A DNA stretch of 31,805 nucleotides from Oscillospiraceae bacterium (GTDB lineage Bacteria; Bacillota; Clostridia; Oscillospirales; Ruminococcaceae), in assembly GCA_900768245.1 (NCBI GenBank), contig CAAGCE010000068.1, positions 1 through 31,805 on the forward strand, read 5' to 3'. Positions 1 to 7,882 of this stretch are shown piece by piece. The notes beneath the pieces were generated by a model. It had not been told where the DNA came from, made no database searches, and was given only the letters and a program-made list of their open reading frames with translations. Numbering within the stretch: position 1 is the first letter of the stretch; each line of letters starts with the position of its first letter. The position numbers were made by a program, and so were the translations under genes.

Positions 1-2
1 AT

Positions 3-92
3 AGAAATTTCGCAGGCATACTGTCGTATGTCAAGAAATTTATGTGCAAGATGACGGAAAATATGCAAGCAGATGAGGTGCTAAGGCTTTAG
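3..92 (+). CDS. Possible 3' end of an unidentified gene (partial)
   Basis: A reading frame is open from the left edge to a TAG at 90-92 and gives 29 residues (RNFAGILSYV...EVLRL) with ordinary amino-acid composition. The other two forward frames are closed early. I do not recognise the fragment. A 90-base open stretch can occur by chance, so this is only a possible gene tail. No clear terminator follows directly; the first strong hairpin is the repeat at 132-172. Confidence 0.25.
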   Translation, partial: RNFAGILSYVKKFMCKMTENMQADEVLRL

Positions 93-131
93 CCGGTGGT
101 TTTTAGAGGTGACCTTAAGCAAAAGCAACCC

Positions 132-172
132 TTTTCTGAATTTGTATGCGTAAGCAATACAAATTCAGAAAA
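132..172. repeat. Near-perfect hairpin repeat with GTAA loop (left copy)
   Basis: The left arm TTTTCTGAATTTGTA (132-146) is perfectly complementary to 158-172. The stem continues with TGC/GCA around a GTAA loop at 150-153, with one unpaired A at 157. The inner 24 bases recur at the right edge of the window (31782-31805), so this is a dispersed element. A GTAA loop is a GNRA-type RNA tetraloop, which would favour folding as RNA. The neighbouring stretch 161-183 is also imperfectly repeated at 212-233. Confidence 0.75.
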
Positions 173-363
173 CAAAGCCAAACAAACAGCCCGACAACAG
201 TTTTACAAGCCAAATTCTGAAAACACAGCAAACTAACATATAATATTGTATGGAAAGGTCTTGACCGATCCCTACGATGATTTCACCGTATTCCACAGCA
301 AAATTTAATTGTGTTTTGCTTTCCTGCGACCCAATGCCCTCAGTAATGGTCATTGCTTTGATA

Positions 364-441
364 CGACTGCGGCGGCATAGAATGTTACGGTTCTCAGCAA
401 ACCTTCCGCCGCCGCCAAATAAAAATAAAAAGAAAAAGAAA
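364..441 (-). repeat. T-tract/GCGGCGG hairpin repeat, copy A
   Basis: Read on the minus strand, this has an interrupted T tract, then GGCGGCGGCGG, a spacer of about 35 bases containing GTTTGCTGAGAACCG, then GCCGCCGCAGTCG. The same order occurs at 17230-17302, where the spacer has GTTTGCTGTGAACCG. The GC-rich arms are complementary, so it would fold as a hairpin. It lies in the gene-poor region 93-600, in which no coding sequence is convincing. Confidence 0.65.
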
Positions 442-600
442 ACACGCAAAGTAACGTTTTTGCCGCAAAAGCTGATTATTATGCCACGATTTATACGAAA
501 TATTCACAGATAATGCGATATTTGTGCAATGTAAATAAAAAATCAACGGATTTTCAGCAGAAAATTTTACGGCGAAATTTTAAAAAAATCTGCAAAACAC

Positions 601-629
601 TTGCAAAAAAGGTATTGCTGTGTTAGAAT
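601..629 (+). promoter_or_regulatory. Promoter of the S10 operon
   Basis: TTGCAA (601-606) and TAGAAT (624-629) are separated by exactly 17 bases, a good vegetative sigma-A-type promoter. Transcription would start near 636 and give a leader of about 380 nt before rpsJ. It is the best promoter found ahead of the ribosomal genes. Confidence 0.65.
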
Positions 630-635
630 ATATCT

Positions 636-1014
636 TGCGTGACTGCAACTGATATATTTATGCGTATTCTGACGTGTAAATATATATGATATGCGTTGAA
701 GTGAAAGGTGGCCGGCGGTTTGCCGGGGAATTTTCATGGAGTATGTCCGATTTTAAACCGGGCGGCTGTAATACCAACACTGTGTGTGCTTAAACCATCG
801 GCTATGTCTGTTCGTATGCCGACAGGTAAGTATGTGTGTTTGTTTGGCTGATCTCGGAAAACGTAAGTTTTTCGGGCTTTTTTGTTAGATGACCTGCGAT
901 ACACACGGCAGCGTTGAGGATTACAAAGGTGATTTTCACCTGGACGGAGCTTATATGCTGCGTCTTTTCGTCCCCCCAACATTTTATTCATAAGCTTTAA
1001 GGAGGCGATTCTAA
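636..1014 (+). promoter_or_regulatory. Long structured 5' leader of the S10 operon with attenuator-like hairpin
   Basis: No convincing gene lies in this 379-base stretch. At 853-883, CTCGGAAAAC and GTTTTTCGGG pair around a GTAA loop (two G-U pairs) and are followed by C plus six T, the form of an intrinsic terminator placed about 130 bases before rpsJ. A second hairpin, AGGTGA/TCACCT, is at 927-941. S10-operon leaders controlled by L4 or by attenuation are known in other bacteria; that this leader works so is inferred. The rpsJ ribosome-binding site GGAGG is at 1001-1005. Confidence 0.6.
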
Positions 1015-1329
1015 GTGGCAGTCAATGAAAAAATCAGAATCAGAATTAAAGGTTTCGACCACGCTGTAGTTGATTCGGCAGCAGCTAAGATTGTTGATGC
1101 AGCTAAGCGCAGCGGTGCAAGAGTTTCAGGTCCTATCCCACTTCCGACAGACAAGGAAATTGTTACAATTCTCCGTGCTGTTCATAAGTATAAGGATAGC
1201 CGTGAGCAGTTTGAACTGAGAACACATAAGAGACTTATCGATGTTATCAGACCAACTGCAAAGACTACTGAAGCACTGCAGGGTCTTGAACTTCCTGCAG
1301 GTGTTGACATCGTAATGGAAATCAAGTAA
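1015..1329 (+). CDS. rpsJ: 30S ribosomal protein S10
   Basis: The 104-residue product is the usual length for S10, which sits in the head of the 30S subunit and, with NusB, also serves in transcription antitermination complexes. Typical S10 signatures are visible: GPIPLPT at residues 39-45 and SREQFELRTHKRLID at 62-76. The start is GTG, placed by AAGGAGG ending about 9 bases upstream and by alignment of the N-terminus with the family. It is the first gene of the superoperon, behind a long leader, and lies 80 bases before rplC. Confidence 0.97.
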   Translation: MAVNEKIRIRIKGFDHAVVDSAAAKIVDAAKRSGARVSGPIPLPTDKEIVTILRAVHKYKDSREQFELRTHKRLIDVIRPTAKTTEALQGLELPAGVDIVMEIK

Positions 1330-1409
1330 TTTCGGTTACCATTTCCCAAAGATAATCAACCGCAGGTCAAGTTGTGGAAACACAACCAATAACCAAAGGA
1401 GGAAAAAAC

Positions 1410-2051
1410 ATGACAAAGGCAATCATCGGTAAGAAAATCGGTATGACACAGATTTTCGACGAAGCAACTAATAAGGTTATTCCTTTGACAGTTGTAGAAG
1501 CCGGCCCATGCGTTGTTGTTCAGAAGAAAACTGTTGAAAACGACGGTTACAGCGCAGTTCAGCTCGGTTTCGGTGACCTCAGAGAAAAGCTTGCAAACAA
1601 GCCTATCAAGGGTCATTTTGCAAAGGCTGACGTAGCAGTTAAGAGAACTCTGAAGGAATTCAGACTCGATAACGCAGAGTCAGTTGAAGTTGGTACTATT
1701 CTGAAGGCAGATTCTTTCGAAGTCGGCGACATCGTTGATGTTTGCGGTACTTCAAAGGGTAAGGGCTTCCAGGGTACTATTAAGAAGAACAACAATTCAA
1801 GACTTAAGGAAACTCACGGTACAGGCCCTGTTCACAGACATGCAGGTTCTATGGGTGCTTGTTCCTCACCTTCCCGTATTTACAAGGGTAAGCAGCTTCC
1901 TGGTCACATGGGTGCTGAAAGAGTTACAGTTCAGAATCTTGAAATTGTTAAAATTGACGCAGAAAACAATCTTATCGCAATCAAGGGTGCTATTCCCGGT
2001 CCTAAGAACGGAATCGTTACTATCTGTGACTGCGTAAAGAAAAAGGCTTAA
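1410..2051 (+). CDS. rplC: 50S ribosomal protein L3
   Basis: L3 is a primary 23S rRNA-binding protein needed early in 50S assembly; its long loop reaches the peptidyl transferase centre. The 213-residue product begins MTKAIIGKKIGMTQIF and contains GTSKGKGFQG (113-122), HRHAGSMGA (142-150) and KGKQLPGHMG (159-168), all characteristic of bacterial L3. The frame extends 12 codons further upstream, but the ATG at 1410 is chosen because AAAGGAGG (1395-1402) is ideally placed and the protein then matches the family start. rplD follows 18 bases later. Confidence 0.97.
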   Translation: MTKAIIGKKIGMTQIFDEATNKVIPLTVVEAGPCVVVQKKTVENDGYSAVQLGFGDLREKLANKPIKGHFAKADVAVKRTLKEFRLDNAESVEVGTILKADSFEVGDIVDVCGTSKGKGFQGTIKKNNNSRLKETHGTGPVHRHAGSMGACSSPSRIYKGKQLPGHMGAERVTVQNLEIVKIDAENNLIAIKGAIPGPKNGIVTICDCVKKKA

Positions 2052-2069
2052 TGGAAGGAGGAAGCAATA

Positions 2070-2696
2070 ATGCCTAGTTTGAAAGTTCTCGATATGACAG
2101 GTAAAGAGGTTTCCAACATTGAGCTGTCAGATGCAATTTTCGGTATCACTCCGAACGAAGCTGCTATGCACACAATGGTAGTCAACTACCTTGCTAACCA
2201 GCGTCAGGGCACACAGTCCACACTTACTCGTACAGAGGTCAAGGGCGGCGGCAGAAAGCCTTGGAGACAGAAGGGTACAGGTCACGCAAGACAGGGTTCA
2301 ACAAGAGCTCCTCAGTGGAGACACGGTGGTATCGCTCTCGGACCTAAGCCAAGATCTTACCGTTTCGTTGTAAATAAGAAGTTAAAGAGACTTGCTATGA
2401 AGTCTGCTTTGTCTGTTAAGGTTATGGATAACAACATGATCGTTCTTGATTCTATCAAGATGGAAGAATACAAGACAAAGACAATCGTTAATATGCTTAA
2501 GGCAATTGAAGCAGAGGGCAAAAAGGCACTCATCGTTATGCCTGAGTCTGACAGTTTCGTAATCAAGAGCGCTTCTAACATCCCGGGTGTTAAGACAGCT
2601 CTCGTAAACACAATCAATGTATACGACATCCTCAACTATGACAAGTTCATCGTTGTTAAGGATGCAGTTGCTAAGATCGAGGAGGTGTACGCATAA
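2070..2696 (+). CDS. rplD: 50S ribosomal protein L4
   Basis: The 208-residue product is L4, a 23S rRNA-binding protein that lines the exit tunnel and in some bacteria represses its own S10 operon. The conserved extended loop is clear, with TEVKGGGRKPWRQKGTGHAR in the N-terminal third and GGIALGPKPRSYRF following. A GGAAGGAGG ribosome-binding site lies just upstream of the ATG. The stop codon overlaps the rplW start by one base (TAATG), which suggests translational coupling. Autoregulation through the 636-1014 leader is plausible but not shown. Confidence 0.97.
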   Translation: MPSLKVLDMTGKEVSNIELSDAIFGITPNEAAMHTMVVNYLANQRQGTQSTLTRTEVKGGGRKPWRQKGTGHARQGSTRAPQWRHGGIALGPKPRSYRFVVNKKLKRLAMKSALSVKVMDNNMIVLDSIKMEEYKTKTIVNMLKAIEAEGKKALIVMPESDSFVIKSASNIPGVKTALVNTINVYDILNYDKFIVVKDAVAKIEEVYA

Positions 2697-2986
2697 TGAT
2701 AGCACAGGATATCGTTATCAAGCCAATCATTACTGAAAGAAGTATGGCAGGCCTTCAGGAAAACAAGTACACCTTTAAAGTAGCCAAGAAAGCTAACAAG
2801 ATCGAAATTGCTAAGGCAGTTGAAGAGCTTTTCGGCGTTAAGGTTGCTAAGGTAAACACAATGAACGTTAGAGGCCGTGCTAAGAGAATGGGTCTTCACT
2901 CCGGTTACACAGCAAGCTGGAAAAAGGCTATCGTTACTCTTACTGCTGATTCCAAGACCATCGAATTCTTCGATGGCATGATGTAA
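2696..2986 (+). CDS. rplW: 50S ribosomal protein L23
   Basis: This 96-residue protein matches L23, which sits at the polypeptide tunnel exit and docks trigger factor and the signal recognition particle. Family features include the opening PIITERSM, the middle FKVAKKANKIEIAKAVEELFGVKV (given here as a region, residues about 27-50) and a basic loop with GRAKRMG. It starts one base inside the rplD stop codon, with GAGGAGGTG inside the end of rplD as ribosome-binding site. A 104-base gap with a hairpin separates it from rplB. Confidence 0.96.
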   Translation: MIAQDIVIKPIITERSMAGLQENKYTFKVAKKANKIEIAKAVEELFGVKVAKVNTMNVRGRAKRMGLHSGYTASWKKAIVTLTADSKTIEFFDGMM

Positions 2987-3090
2987 GGCCATTTTAGGCT
3001 TTTACTCCTTAGCTCAGTTCTGAGCTTGAGTAAGTATGGAAGGAACAGCTTCCGCAAAACATCGAAAATATAAAAAGGAGAATAACTACA
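2987..3090 (+). promoter_or_regulatory. Structured intergenic leader before rplB
   Basis: This 104-base gap holds the hairpin GCTCAG-TT-CTGAGC at 3012-3025, extended by ACTC/GAGT outside it, plus a weaker GGAAG/CTTCC hairpin and the rplB ribosome-binding site AAAAGGAG. No T run follows the stem, so it does not look like a terminator. It might stabilise or process the message, or bind a ribosomal protein. Confidence 0.4.
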
Positions 3091-3924
3091 ATGGCTATTA
3101 AATCATACAAGCCTACGACTCCGTCGAGAAGACAGATGACTGTAACTGATTATAGCTGCCTTTCAAAAGTAGCTCCTGAAAAGAGCCTTCTCGCTCCTAT
3201 CAAGTCTACAGCCGGCAGAAACAGCTACGGCAGAATCACTGTTCGTCACAGAGGCGGCGGAAACAGAAGAAAATACAGAATTATCGACTTCAAGAGAGAT
3301 AAGCAGGGCATGAATGCTACTGTTCTCACACTTGAATACGATCCAAACAGAAGCGCATTCATCGCTCTCGTTCAGTACGAGGACGGCGAAAAGAGATACA
3401 TCATCGCTCCTAACGGTCTTGCTGTTGGCGATGTTATCCGTGCAGGTTCTGATTCAGATATTAAGCCGGGTAATGCACTTGCTCTCGCAAACATTCCTGT
3501 CGGTACTTTCATTCACAACATTGAACTTTATCCTGGCAAGGGCGCTCAGCTCGTTCGTGCTGCAGGTAATATGGCTCAGCTTATGGGTAAGGAAGATGAT
3601 TACGCTCTCGTAAGACTTCCTTCAGGTGAAATGAGAAAGATCGCTATCAATTGTATGGCTTCCATCGGTCAGGTTTCTAACATTGACCATGAAAATGTCA
3701 ACGTTGGTAAGGCCGGTAAGACACGTCACAAGGGCTTCAGACCAACAGTTCGTGGTTCTGTAATGAACCCATGCGACCATCCACACGGCGGTGGTGAAGG
3801 TAAATCACCAGTCGGACGTCCGGGTCCTGTTACTCCTTGGGGTAAACCGGCTATGGGCTACAAGACAAGAGCTAAGCACAACAGAACTGATAAGTTCATC
3901 GTTAAGAGAAGAAACGGTAAATAA
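3091..3924 (+). CDS. rplB: 50S ribosomal protein L2
   Basis: L2 is the large 23S rRNA-binding protein needed for subunit association and peptidyl transferase assembly. The 277-residue length is typical. Conserved blocks are GRITVRHRGGGNRRKYRI from residue 48 and NPCDHPHGGGEGKSPVGRPG from residue 226, with the essential-loop histidines at 230 and 232. The ATG follows an AAAAGGAG site. It lies between two structured gaps, so its translation may be set separately from rplW. Confidence 0.97.
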   Translation: MAIKSYKPTTPSRRQMTVTDYSCLSKVAPEKSLLAPIKSTAGRNSYGRITVRHRGGGNRRKYRIIDFKRDKQGMNATVLTLEYDPNRSAFIALVQYEDGEKRYIIAPNGLAVGDVIRAGSDSDIKPGNALALANIPVGTFIHNIELYPGKGAQLVRAAGNMAQLMGKEDDYALVRLPSGEMRKIAINCMASIGQVSNIDHENVNVGKAGKTRHKGFRPTVRGSVMNPCDHPHGGGEGKSPVGRPGPVTPWGKPAMGYKTRAKHNRTDKFIVKRRNGK

Positions 3925-4052
3925 TCGTTTTGATTATCCGCTTTTACTTGAAATAATATTAAATACACTCATAGGAATCGTAAAGAGGAATGTTGGAACG
4001 GGTCACCGTTCCATACATCTTGCCTCTGATTGTTGAGAGGGGAGGAAAACCA
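3925..4052 (+). promoter_or_regulatory. Structured gap before rpsS
   Basis: A perfect seven-base-pair hairpin, GGAACGG-GTCA-CCGTTCC, occupies 3995-4012, about 40 bases before the rpsS start. No T run follows and no clear promoter was found. GAGGGGAGG at 4036-4044 is the rpsS ribosome-binding site. Its function is unknown. Confidence 0.4.
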
Positions 4053-4334
4053 ATGAGCAGAAGCATTAAGAAGGGACCTTACGTTCAGGAAGTCCTTTTA
4101 AAGAGAGTTATTGCTATGAACGAAGCAGGCGAAAAGAAGGTTCTCAAGACCTGGAGCAGAGCTTCAACAATTTTCCCTGATTTCGTTGGTCATACATTTG
4201 CTGTTCACGACGGCAGAAAGCACGTTCCGGTTTATGTTACTGAAGATATGGTAGGTCATAGACTCGGCGAATTTGCACCTACAAGAACCTTTAAGGGTCA
4301 CGCAGGTTCAAAGACATCCAACAACGGTAAATAA
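4053..4334 (+). CDS. rpsS: 30S ribosomal protein S19
   Basis: The 93-residue product begins MSRSIKKGPYV, the canonical start of S19, which together with S13 binds 16S rRNA in the 30S head near the A site. The motif HDGRKHVPVYV and the C-terminal block GEFAPTRTFKGHAG are also typical. An in-frame extension of 21 codons upstream exists but overlaps the hairpin and lacks conservation; the ATG at 4053 has GGAGG at ideal distance. rplV follows 23 bases after the stop. Confidence 0.97.
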   Translation: MSRSIKKGPYVQEVLLKRVIAMNEAGEKKVLKTWSRASTIFPDFVGHTFAVHDGRKHVPVYVTEDMVGHRLGEFAPTRTFKGHAGSKTSNNGK

Positions 4335-4357
4335 TAAGGTAGAGAGGAGAATTTAGA

Positions 4358-4693
4358 ATGGAAGCAAGAGCATATCTTAAAAATGCTCGCATAGCACCAA
4401 GAAAGGTTCAGATCGTTCTCGACCTCATCAGAGGTAAAGACGTTGAAACCGCTATGGCGATTTTAAAGAACACACCTAAATCTGCCTGTGAATACCTGGA
4501 GAAGCTTCTGAAGTCGGCTATCGCAAACGCAGAGAATAATTTTGGTATGGATAAGGCAAACCTTTATGTATCAGAATGCTTCGTTTGCCCGGGTCCTATC
4601 ATGAAGAGAATTATGCCTAGAGCACAGGGCAGAGCTTTCCGTATCCTCAAGAGAACTTCCCACGTTACTCTTGTGGTTAAGGAAAAAGAATAA
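4358..4693 (+). CDS. rplV: 50S ribosomal protein L22
   Basis: L22 binds all domains of 23S rRNA and its beta hairpin lines the exit tunnel, where mutations can give macrolide resistance. The 111-residue product shows ARIAPRKVQIVLDLIRGK near the N-terminus and the tunnel hairpin GPIMKRIMPRAQGRAFRI toward the C-terminus, both highly conserved. The start is an ATG after GAGAGGAG. It sits in the standard order between rpsS and rpsC, 22 bases before rpsC. Confidence 0.96.
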   Translation: MEARAYLKNARIAPRKVQIVLDLIRGKDVETAMAILKNTPKSACEYLEKLLKSAIANAENNFGMDKANLYVSECFVCPGPIMKRIMPRAQGRAFRILKRTSHVTLVVKEKE

Positions 4694-4715
4694 GTCGAAA
4701 GAGGAGGTAAACTAA

Positions 4716-5477
4716 ATGGGACAGAAAGTTAATCCGCACGGTCTGCGTGTCGGTGTAATCAAAGATTGGGATTCCCGCTGGTTTGCAAACAAAGCAACTT
4801 TCGGCGATACTTTAGTTGAGGATTACAACGTTCGTAACTATATTAAAAAAGAACTTTATGCAGCAGGCGTTCCTAAGATCGAGATCGAAAGATTTGCTGA
4901 TAAGGTAAGAATCCATGTTCACTGCGCTAAGCCGGGTATCGTTATCGGCAGAGGCGGCGAAAATATTGAAAAGCTTCGTCTTAATGTTGAAAAGATGATC
5001 GGCAAGTCCGTTGCTATCAACATTGTTGAAGTTAAGACTCCTGATATGAATTCACAGCTCGTTGCTGAAAGCATTGCTTCTCAGCTCGAAAACCGTGTTT
5101 CTTTCAGAAGAGCAATGAAACAGGCTATCGGCAGAGCTATGAAGCTTGGTGCTAAGGGTATCAAGGTTAAGGTTGGCGGCCGTCTCGGCGGTGCTGAAAT
5201 CGCTCGTTCCGAAAGCTACCATGAAGGTACAATTCCGCTTCAGACAATCCGTGCTGATATTGATTACGGTTTTGCAGAAGCTCACACAACTTACGGACGT
5301 CTTGGCGTTAAGGTTTGGATCTACAAGGGCGAAGTTCTTAAGGGCGATGTAAACGCTGCTAAGACTGCTCCTGCAGAAAAGACTGAAAGAAAGCCACGTC
5401 GTGCTAACAACGACAGACCCCGCAACAACGGCGGAAGAAATCGTTCTGAAGCTAAAAGAGAAGGAGGTAATCAGTAA
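4716..5477 (+). CDS. rpsC: 30S ribosomal protein S3
   Basis: S3 forms part of the mRNA entry channel and its helicase activity. The 253-residue product starts MGQKVNPHGLRVG and carries the KH-domain loop GIVIGRGG at residues 74-81. It is longer than many S3 proteins because of a charged, low-complexity tail (about residues 215-253, rich in K, R, E, N and G). Such tails vary among Clostridia. AGAGGAGG precedes the ATG. The stop overlaps the rplP start (TAATG), indicating coupled translation. Confidence 0.97.
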   Translation: MGQKVNPHGLRVGVIKDWDSRWFANKATFGDTLVEDYNVRNYIKKELYAAGVPKIEIERFADKVRIHVHCAKPGIVIGRGGENIEKLRLNVEKMIGKSVAINIVEVKTPDMNSQLVAESIASQLENRVSFRRAMKQAIGRAMKLGAKGIKVKVGGRLGGAEIARSESYHEGTIPLQTIRADIDYGFAEAHTTYGRLGVKVWIYKGEVLKGDVNAAKTAPAEKTERKPRRANNDRPRNNGGRNRSEAKREGGNQ

Positions 5478-5905
5478 TGCTTCTTCCAAAGAGAGTTAAG
5501 TACAGAAGAGTACACAGAGGCAGACTTACAGGTAAGGCATACCGTGGTAACACAGTTTCTAACGGTGATTACGGTCTTCAGGCTCTTGAGCCTGCTTGGA
5601 TTACCTCTAATCAGATCGAAGCTGCCCGTATCGCTATGACAAGATATATCAAGCGTGGCGGTCAGGTTTGGATCAAGATCTTCCCGGATAAGCCAATTAC
5701 AGAAAAGCCGGCTGAAACTCGAATGGGTTCCGGTAAGGGTTCACCTGAATACTGGGTTGCTGTTGTTAAGCCGGGCAGAGTTTTATTTGAAATCGGTGGA
5801 GTTTCCGAAGAACTTGCACGTGAAGCTATGCGTCTTGCAAGCCACAAGCTCCCTATTAAGTGTAAATTTGTATCACGTCAGGCAGAAGAGGAGGCGAGTG
5901 AATAA
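5477..5905 (+). CDS. rplP: 50S ribosomal protein L16
   Basis: L16 organises the A-site region of the 50S subunit and helps tRNA accommodation. The 142-residue product begins MLLPKRVKYRR and includes RGGQVWIKIFPDKPITEKPAETRMG, here spanning about residues 60-84, followed by GSGKGSPEYWVAVVKPG, both hallmarks of L16. The ATG overlaps the rpsC stop by one base, and its own stop overlaps the rpmC start likewise, so rpsC-rplP-rpmC form a coupled trio. Confidence 0.97.
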   Translation: MLLPKRVKYRRVHRGRLTGKAYRGNTVSNGDYGLQALEPAWITSNQIEAARIAMTRYIKRGGQVWIKIFPDKPITEKPAETRMGSGKGSPEYWVAVVKPGRVLFEIGGVSEELAREAMRLASHKLPIKCKFVSRQAEEEASE

Positions 5906-6102
5906 TGAAGGCTGCAGAAGTTAAAGAAATGACTACTCTTGAGCTTGAAAACAAGCTTTCTGATCTCAAGAAGGAGCTTTTCGCTCTTCGTTTTCAGCTC
6001 GCTGTTAATCAGCTTGATAACCCAACACGTTTAAAGGCTGTTAAGAAGGACATTGCCCGCATTAAGACTGTAATGCGTGAGCGTTCCGCAGCTGAGCAGT
6101 AA
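5905..6102 (+). CDS. rpmC: 50S ribosomal protein L29
   Basis: A 65-residue, mostly helical, charged protein matching L29, which sits near the tunnel exit next to L23. Family features are the leading MKAAEVKEMTTLELENKL and the block LFALRFQLAVNQLDNP, ending with KKDIARIKTVMRER. The ATG overlaps the rplP stop codon, and GAGGAGG in the end of rplP is the likely ribosome-binding site. rpsQ starts 19 bases downstream. Confidence 0.95.
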   Translation: MKAAEVKEMTTLELENKLSDLKKELFALRFQLAVNQLDNPTRLKAVKKDIARIKTVMRERSAAEQ

Positions 6103-6121
6103 GTGAAGGGAGGTCATAAAA

Positions 6122-6382
6122 ATGGCTGAAGAAAGAAATCTTAGAAAAACTAGAGTCGGTAAGGTTGTTTCCAATAAAATGGATAAGACAATCGTAGTTG
6201 CTATCATTGACAGTGTACAGCATCCTCTGTACAAGAAGATCATCAAGAGAACTATCAAGCTTAAGGCTCATGATGAGAACAACACCTGCAACATCGGCGA
6301 TCGCGTTGAGATCATGGAAACACGTCCTATCTCCAAGGATAAGAGATGGCGTTTGGTTAAGGTTATTGAGCAGGCTAAGTAA
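6122..6382 (+). CDS. rpsQ: 30S ribosomal protein S17
   Basis: S17 is a primary 16S rRNA-binding OB-fold protein of the 30S body. The 86-residue product has the expected RKTRVGKVVSNKMDKTIVV opening and the later GDRVEIMETRPISKDKRWR block. AAGGGAGG precedes the ATG. It is the last gene of the S10 segment: a 208-base gap with a consensus promoter separates it from rplN. Confidence 0.96.
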   Translation: MAEERNLRKTRVGKVVSNKMDKTIVVAIIDSVQHPLYKKIIKRTIKLKAHDENNTCNIGDRVEIMETRPISKDKRWRLVKVIEQAK

Positions 6383-6424
6383 AAAATAATCATAGCATTG
6401 CCTTGTTATTGTCAATATTGACTA

Positions 6425-6453
6425 TTGACACCAAGGGGATAGTATGCTATAAT
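6425..6453 (+). promoter_or_regulatory. Internal consensus promoter ahead of rplN (spc segment)
   Basis: TTGACA (6425-6430) and TATAAT (6448-6453) are both perfect sigma-A consensus hexamers with a 17-base spacer. They lie in the 208-base gap between rpsQ and rplN, which no terminator closes convincingly. This would let the spc-alpha part be transcribed independently of the S10 leader. The message would have a leader of about 130 nt. Confidence 0.8.
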
Positions 6454-6590
6454 TATAACTCGGTGAATGAAACACACGGTAACGTTGAAACATTTACAGG
6501 CTTGTTTATGAATTATAATTTATATGAAGCACGGCAGAGGTGTGCGCCTCCGCCGTTGACTTCTGTAAAATTGGGAAGGAGTAATGCGCT

Positions 6591-6959
6591 GTGATACAGA
6601 TGCAGACTTATTTGAAAGTCGCTGATAATACAGGTGCTAAGGAACTGATGTGCATCAGAGTCCTGGGCGGTACACGCAGAAGATATGCAAACATCGGTGA
6701 CGTTGTAGTTGCTTCCGTTAAGAAAGCAACACCAGGCGGCGTTGTTAAAAAGGGCGACGTTGTTAAGGCAGTAATCGTTCGTTCAGCTAAGGGTCTCCGC
6801 CGCGAAGACGGAACTTACATCAGATTCGACGAGAACGCTGCTGTAATCATCAAGGATGATAAGAACCCAAGAGGAACCCGTATTTTCGGACCTGTTGCAA
6901 GAGAGCTCAGAGATAAGGACTATATGAAGATCCTTTCACTCGCTCCAGAAGTACTTTAA
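6591..6959 (+). CDS. rplN: 50S ribosomal protein L14
   Basis: L14 binds 23S rRNA at the subunit interface and is a docking site for the silencing factor RsfS. The 122-residue product is exactly the family length. It begins MIQMQTYLKVADNTGAKE and contains the GDVVVASVKKATPGG and RRKDG-like (RREDGTYIRFDENA) blocks. The start is GTG at 6591, fixed by the conserved N-terminus; GGGAAGGAG lies about ten bases upstream. It is the first gene behind the internal promoter. Confidence 0.97.
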   Translation: MIQMQTYLKVADNTGAKELMCIRVLGGTRRRYANIGDVVVASVKKATPGGVVKKGDVVKAVIVRSAKGLRREDGTYIRFDENAAVIIKDDKNPRGTRIFGPVARELRDKDYMKILSLAPEVL

Positions 6960-6973
6960 GGAGGTGTCCCGTA

Positions 6974-7297
6974 ATGAATAGCTTACACGTTAAAACCGGT
7001 GACACCGTTGTTATTCTTTCCGGTAAGGACAAGGGTAAACAGGGTAAGGTTTTAGAAGTATCACCAAAGGAAAAGAAAGTAATCGTTGAAAACCTCAACA
7101 TTGCTACTAAGCACGTTAAGCCAAGACAGATGGGTCAGCAGGGCGGCATTGTAAAGTGCGAAGCTCCTATGTACGCATCAAAGGTTATGATCGTTTGCCC
7201 TAAGTGCGGCAAGCCTACAAGAATCGGCTACAAGGTCGAAGCTGACGGTACTAAGTCCAGAATCTGCAAAAACGCAGACTGCGGCAAAACATATTAA
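6974..7297 (+). CDS. rplX: 50S ribosomal protein L24
   Basis: L24 is an assembly initiator of the 50S subunit. The 107-residue product has an N-terminal KOW motif (about residues 6-35, VKTGDTVVILSGKDKGKQGK) and a C-terminal extension with four cysteines, C75, C78, C98 and C103, arranged like a zinc ribbon; such cysteines occur in many Firmicute L24 proteins. Zinc binding is inferred. AAGGAGGTG ends just before the ATG. rplE begins 19 bases on. Confidence 0.96.
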   Translation: MNSLHVKTGDTVVILSGKDKGKQGKVLEVSPKEKKVIVENLNIATKHVKPRQMGQQGGIVKCEAPMYASKVMIVCPKCGKPTRIGYKVEADGTKSRICKNADCGKTY

Positions 7298-7316
7298 GGA
7301 AAGGAGTTAAATTGAT

Positions 7317-7859
7317 ATGGCATCTAATTTAAAAGAACTTTATGTCAGCACAGTTGCTCCTGCTTTAATGAAAAAGTTTGAGTACAAGAGTGTTATGCAG
7401 ATCCCTAAGATCGATAAGGTCGTTATCAATGTCGGTGCAGGCGAAGCTAAGGACAACGCTAAGGTTATCGACGCTATCATGACAGACCTCGCTGCTATCA
7501 CAGGTCAGAAGCCTGTTGTTTGCCGCGCTAAGAAATCAGTTGCTAACTTTAAACTCCGTGAAGGTATGCCTATCGGTGTTAAGGTTACTCTCAGAGGCGA
7601 AAAGATGTATGAATTCCTCGACAGACTCTTTAATGTCGCTTTCCCTCGTGTTCGTGACTTCAGAGGAATCAATGCTAACTCTTTCGACGGAAGAGGAAAC
7701 TACTCAACAGGTATCAAGGAACAGCTTATTTTCCCTGAAATCGAGTATGATAAAATTGATAAGGTTCGTGGTATGGACATCAACATCATCACAACCGCTA
7801 AAACTGATGAAGAAGCAAAGGCTCTCCTTGAGCTCATGGGCGCTCCTTTCATCAAGTAA
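7317..7859 (+). CDS. rplE: 50S ribosomal protein L5
   Basis: L5 binds 5S rRNA and contacts the P-site tRNA and S13 across the subunit bridge. The 180-residue product shows KIDKVVINVGAGEAKDN, GQKPVVCRAKKSVANFKLREGMPIG (a region around residues 61-85) and RDFRGINANSFDGRGNYS, all characteristic. The ATG at 7317 follows AAAGGAG. The zinc-type S14 gene follows after 23 bases. Confidence 0.97.
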   Translation: MASNLKELYVSTVAPALMKKFEYKSVMQIPKIDKVVINVGAGEAKDNAKVIDAIMTDLAAITGQKPVVCRAKKSVANFKLREGMPIGVKVTLRGEKMYEFLDRLFNVAFPRVRDFRGINANSFDGRGNYSTGIKEQLIFPEIEYDKIDKVRGMDINIITTAKTDEEAKALLELMGAPFIK

Positions 7860-7882
7860 TTGATTAGGAGGGATAATCAAAA

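Noticed and set aside
165..513. Two overlapping frames on opposite strands in the left gap
   Set aside because: They are created by the low-complexity A-rich tract and repeat copy A (runs of P and K, or F and G); no ribosome-binding site or family resemblance.
734..991. Minus-strand frame in the rpsJ leader
   Set aside because: It overlaps the attenuator hairpin on the opposite strand and resembles no family; the leader explanation is better.
6403..6594. 63-codon frame between rpsQ and rplN
   Set aside because: It spans a consensus promoter and the rplN leader, without a ribosome-binding site or conserved sequence.
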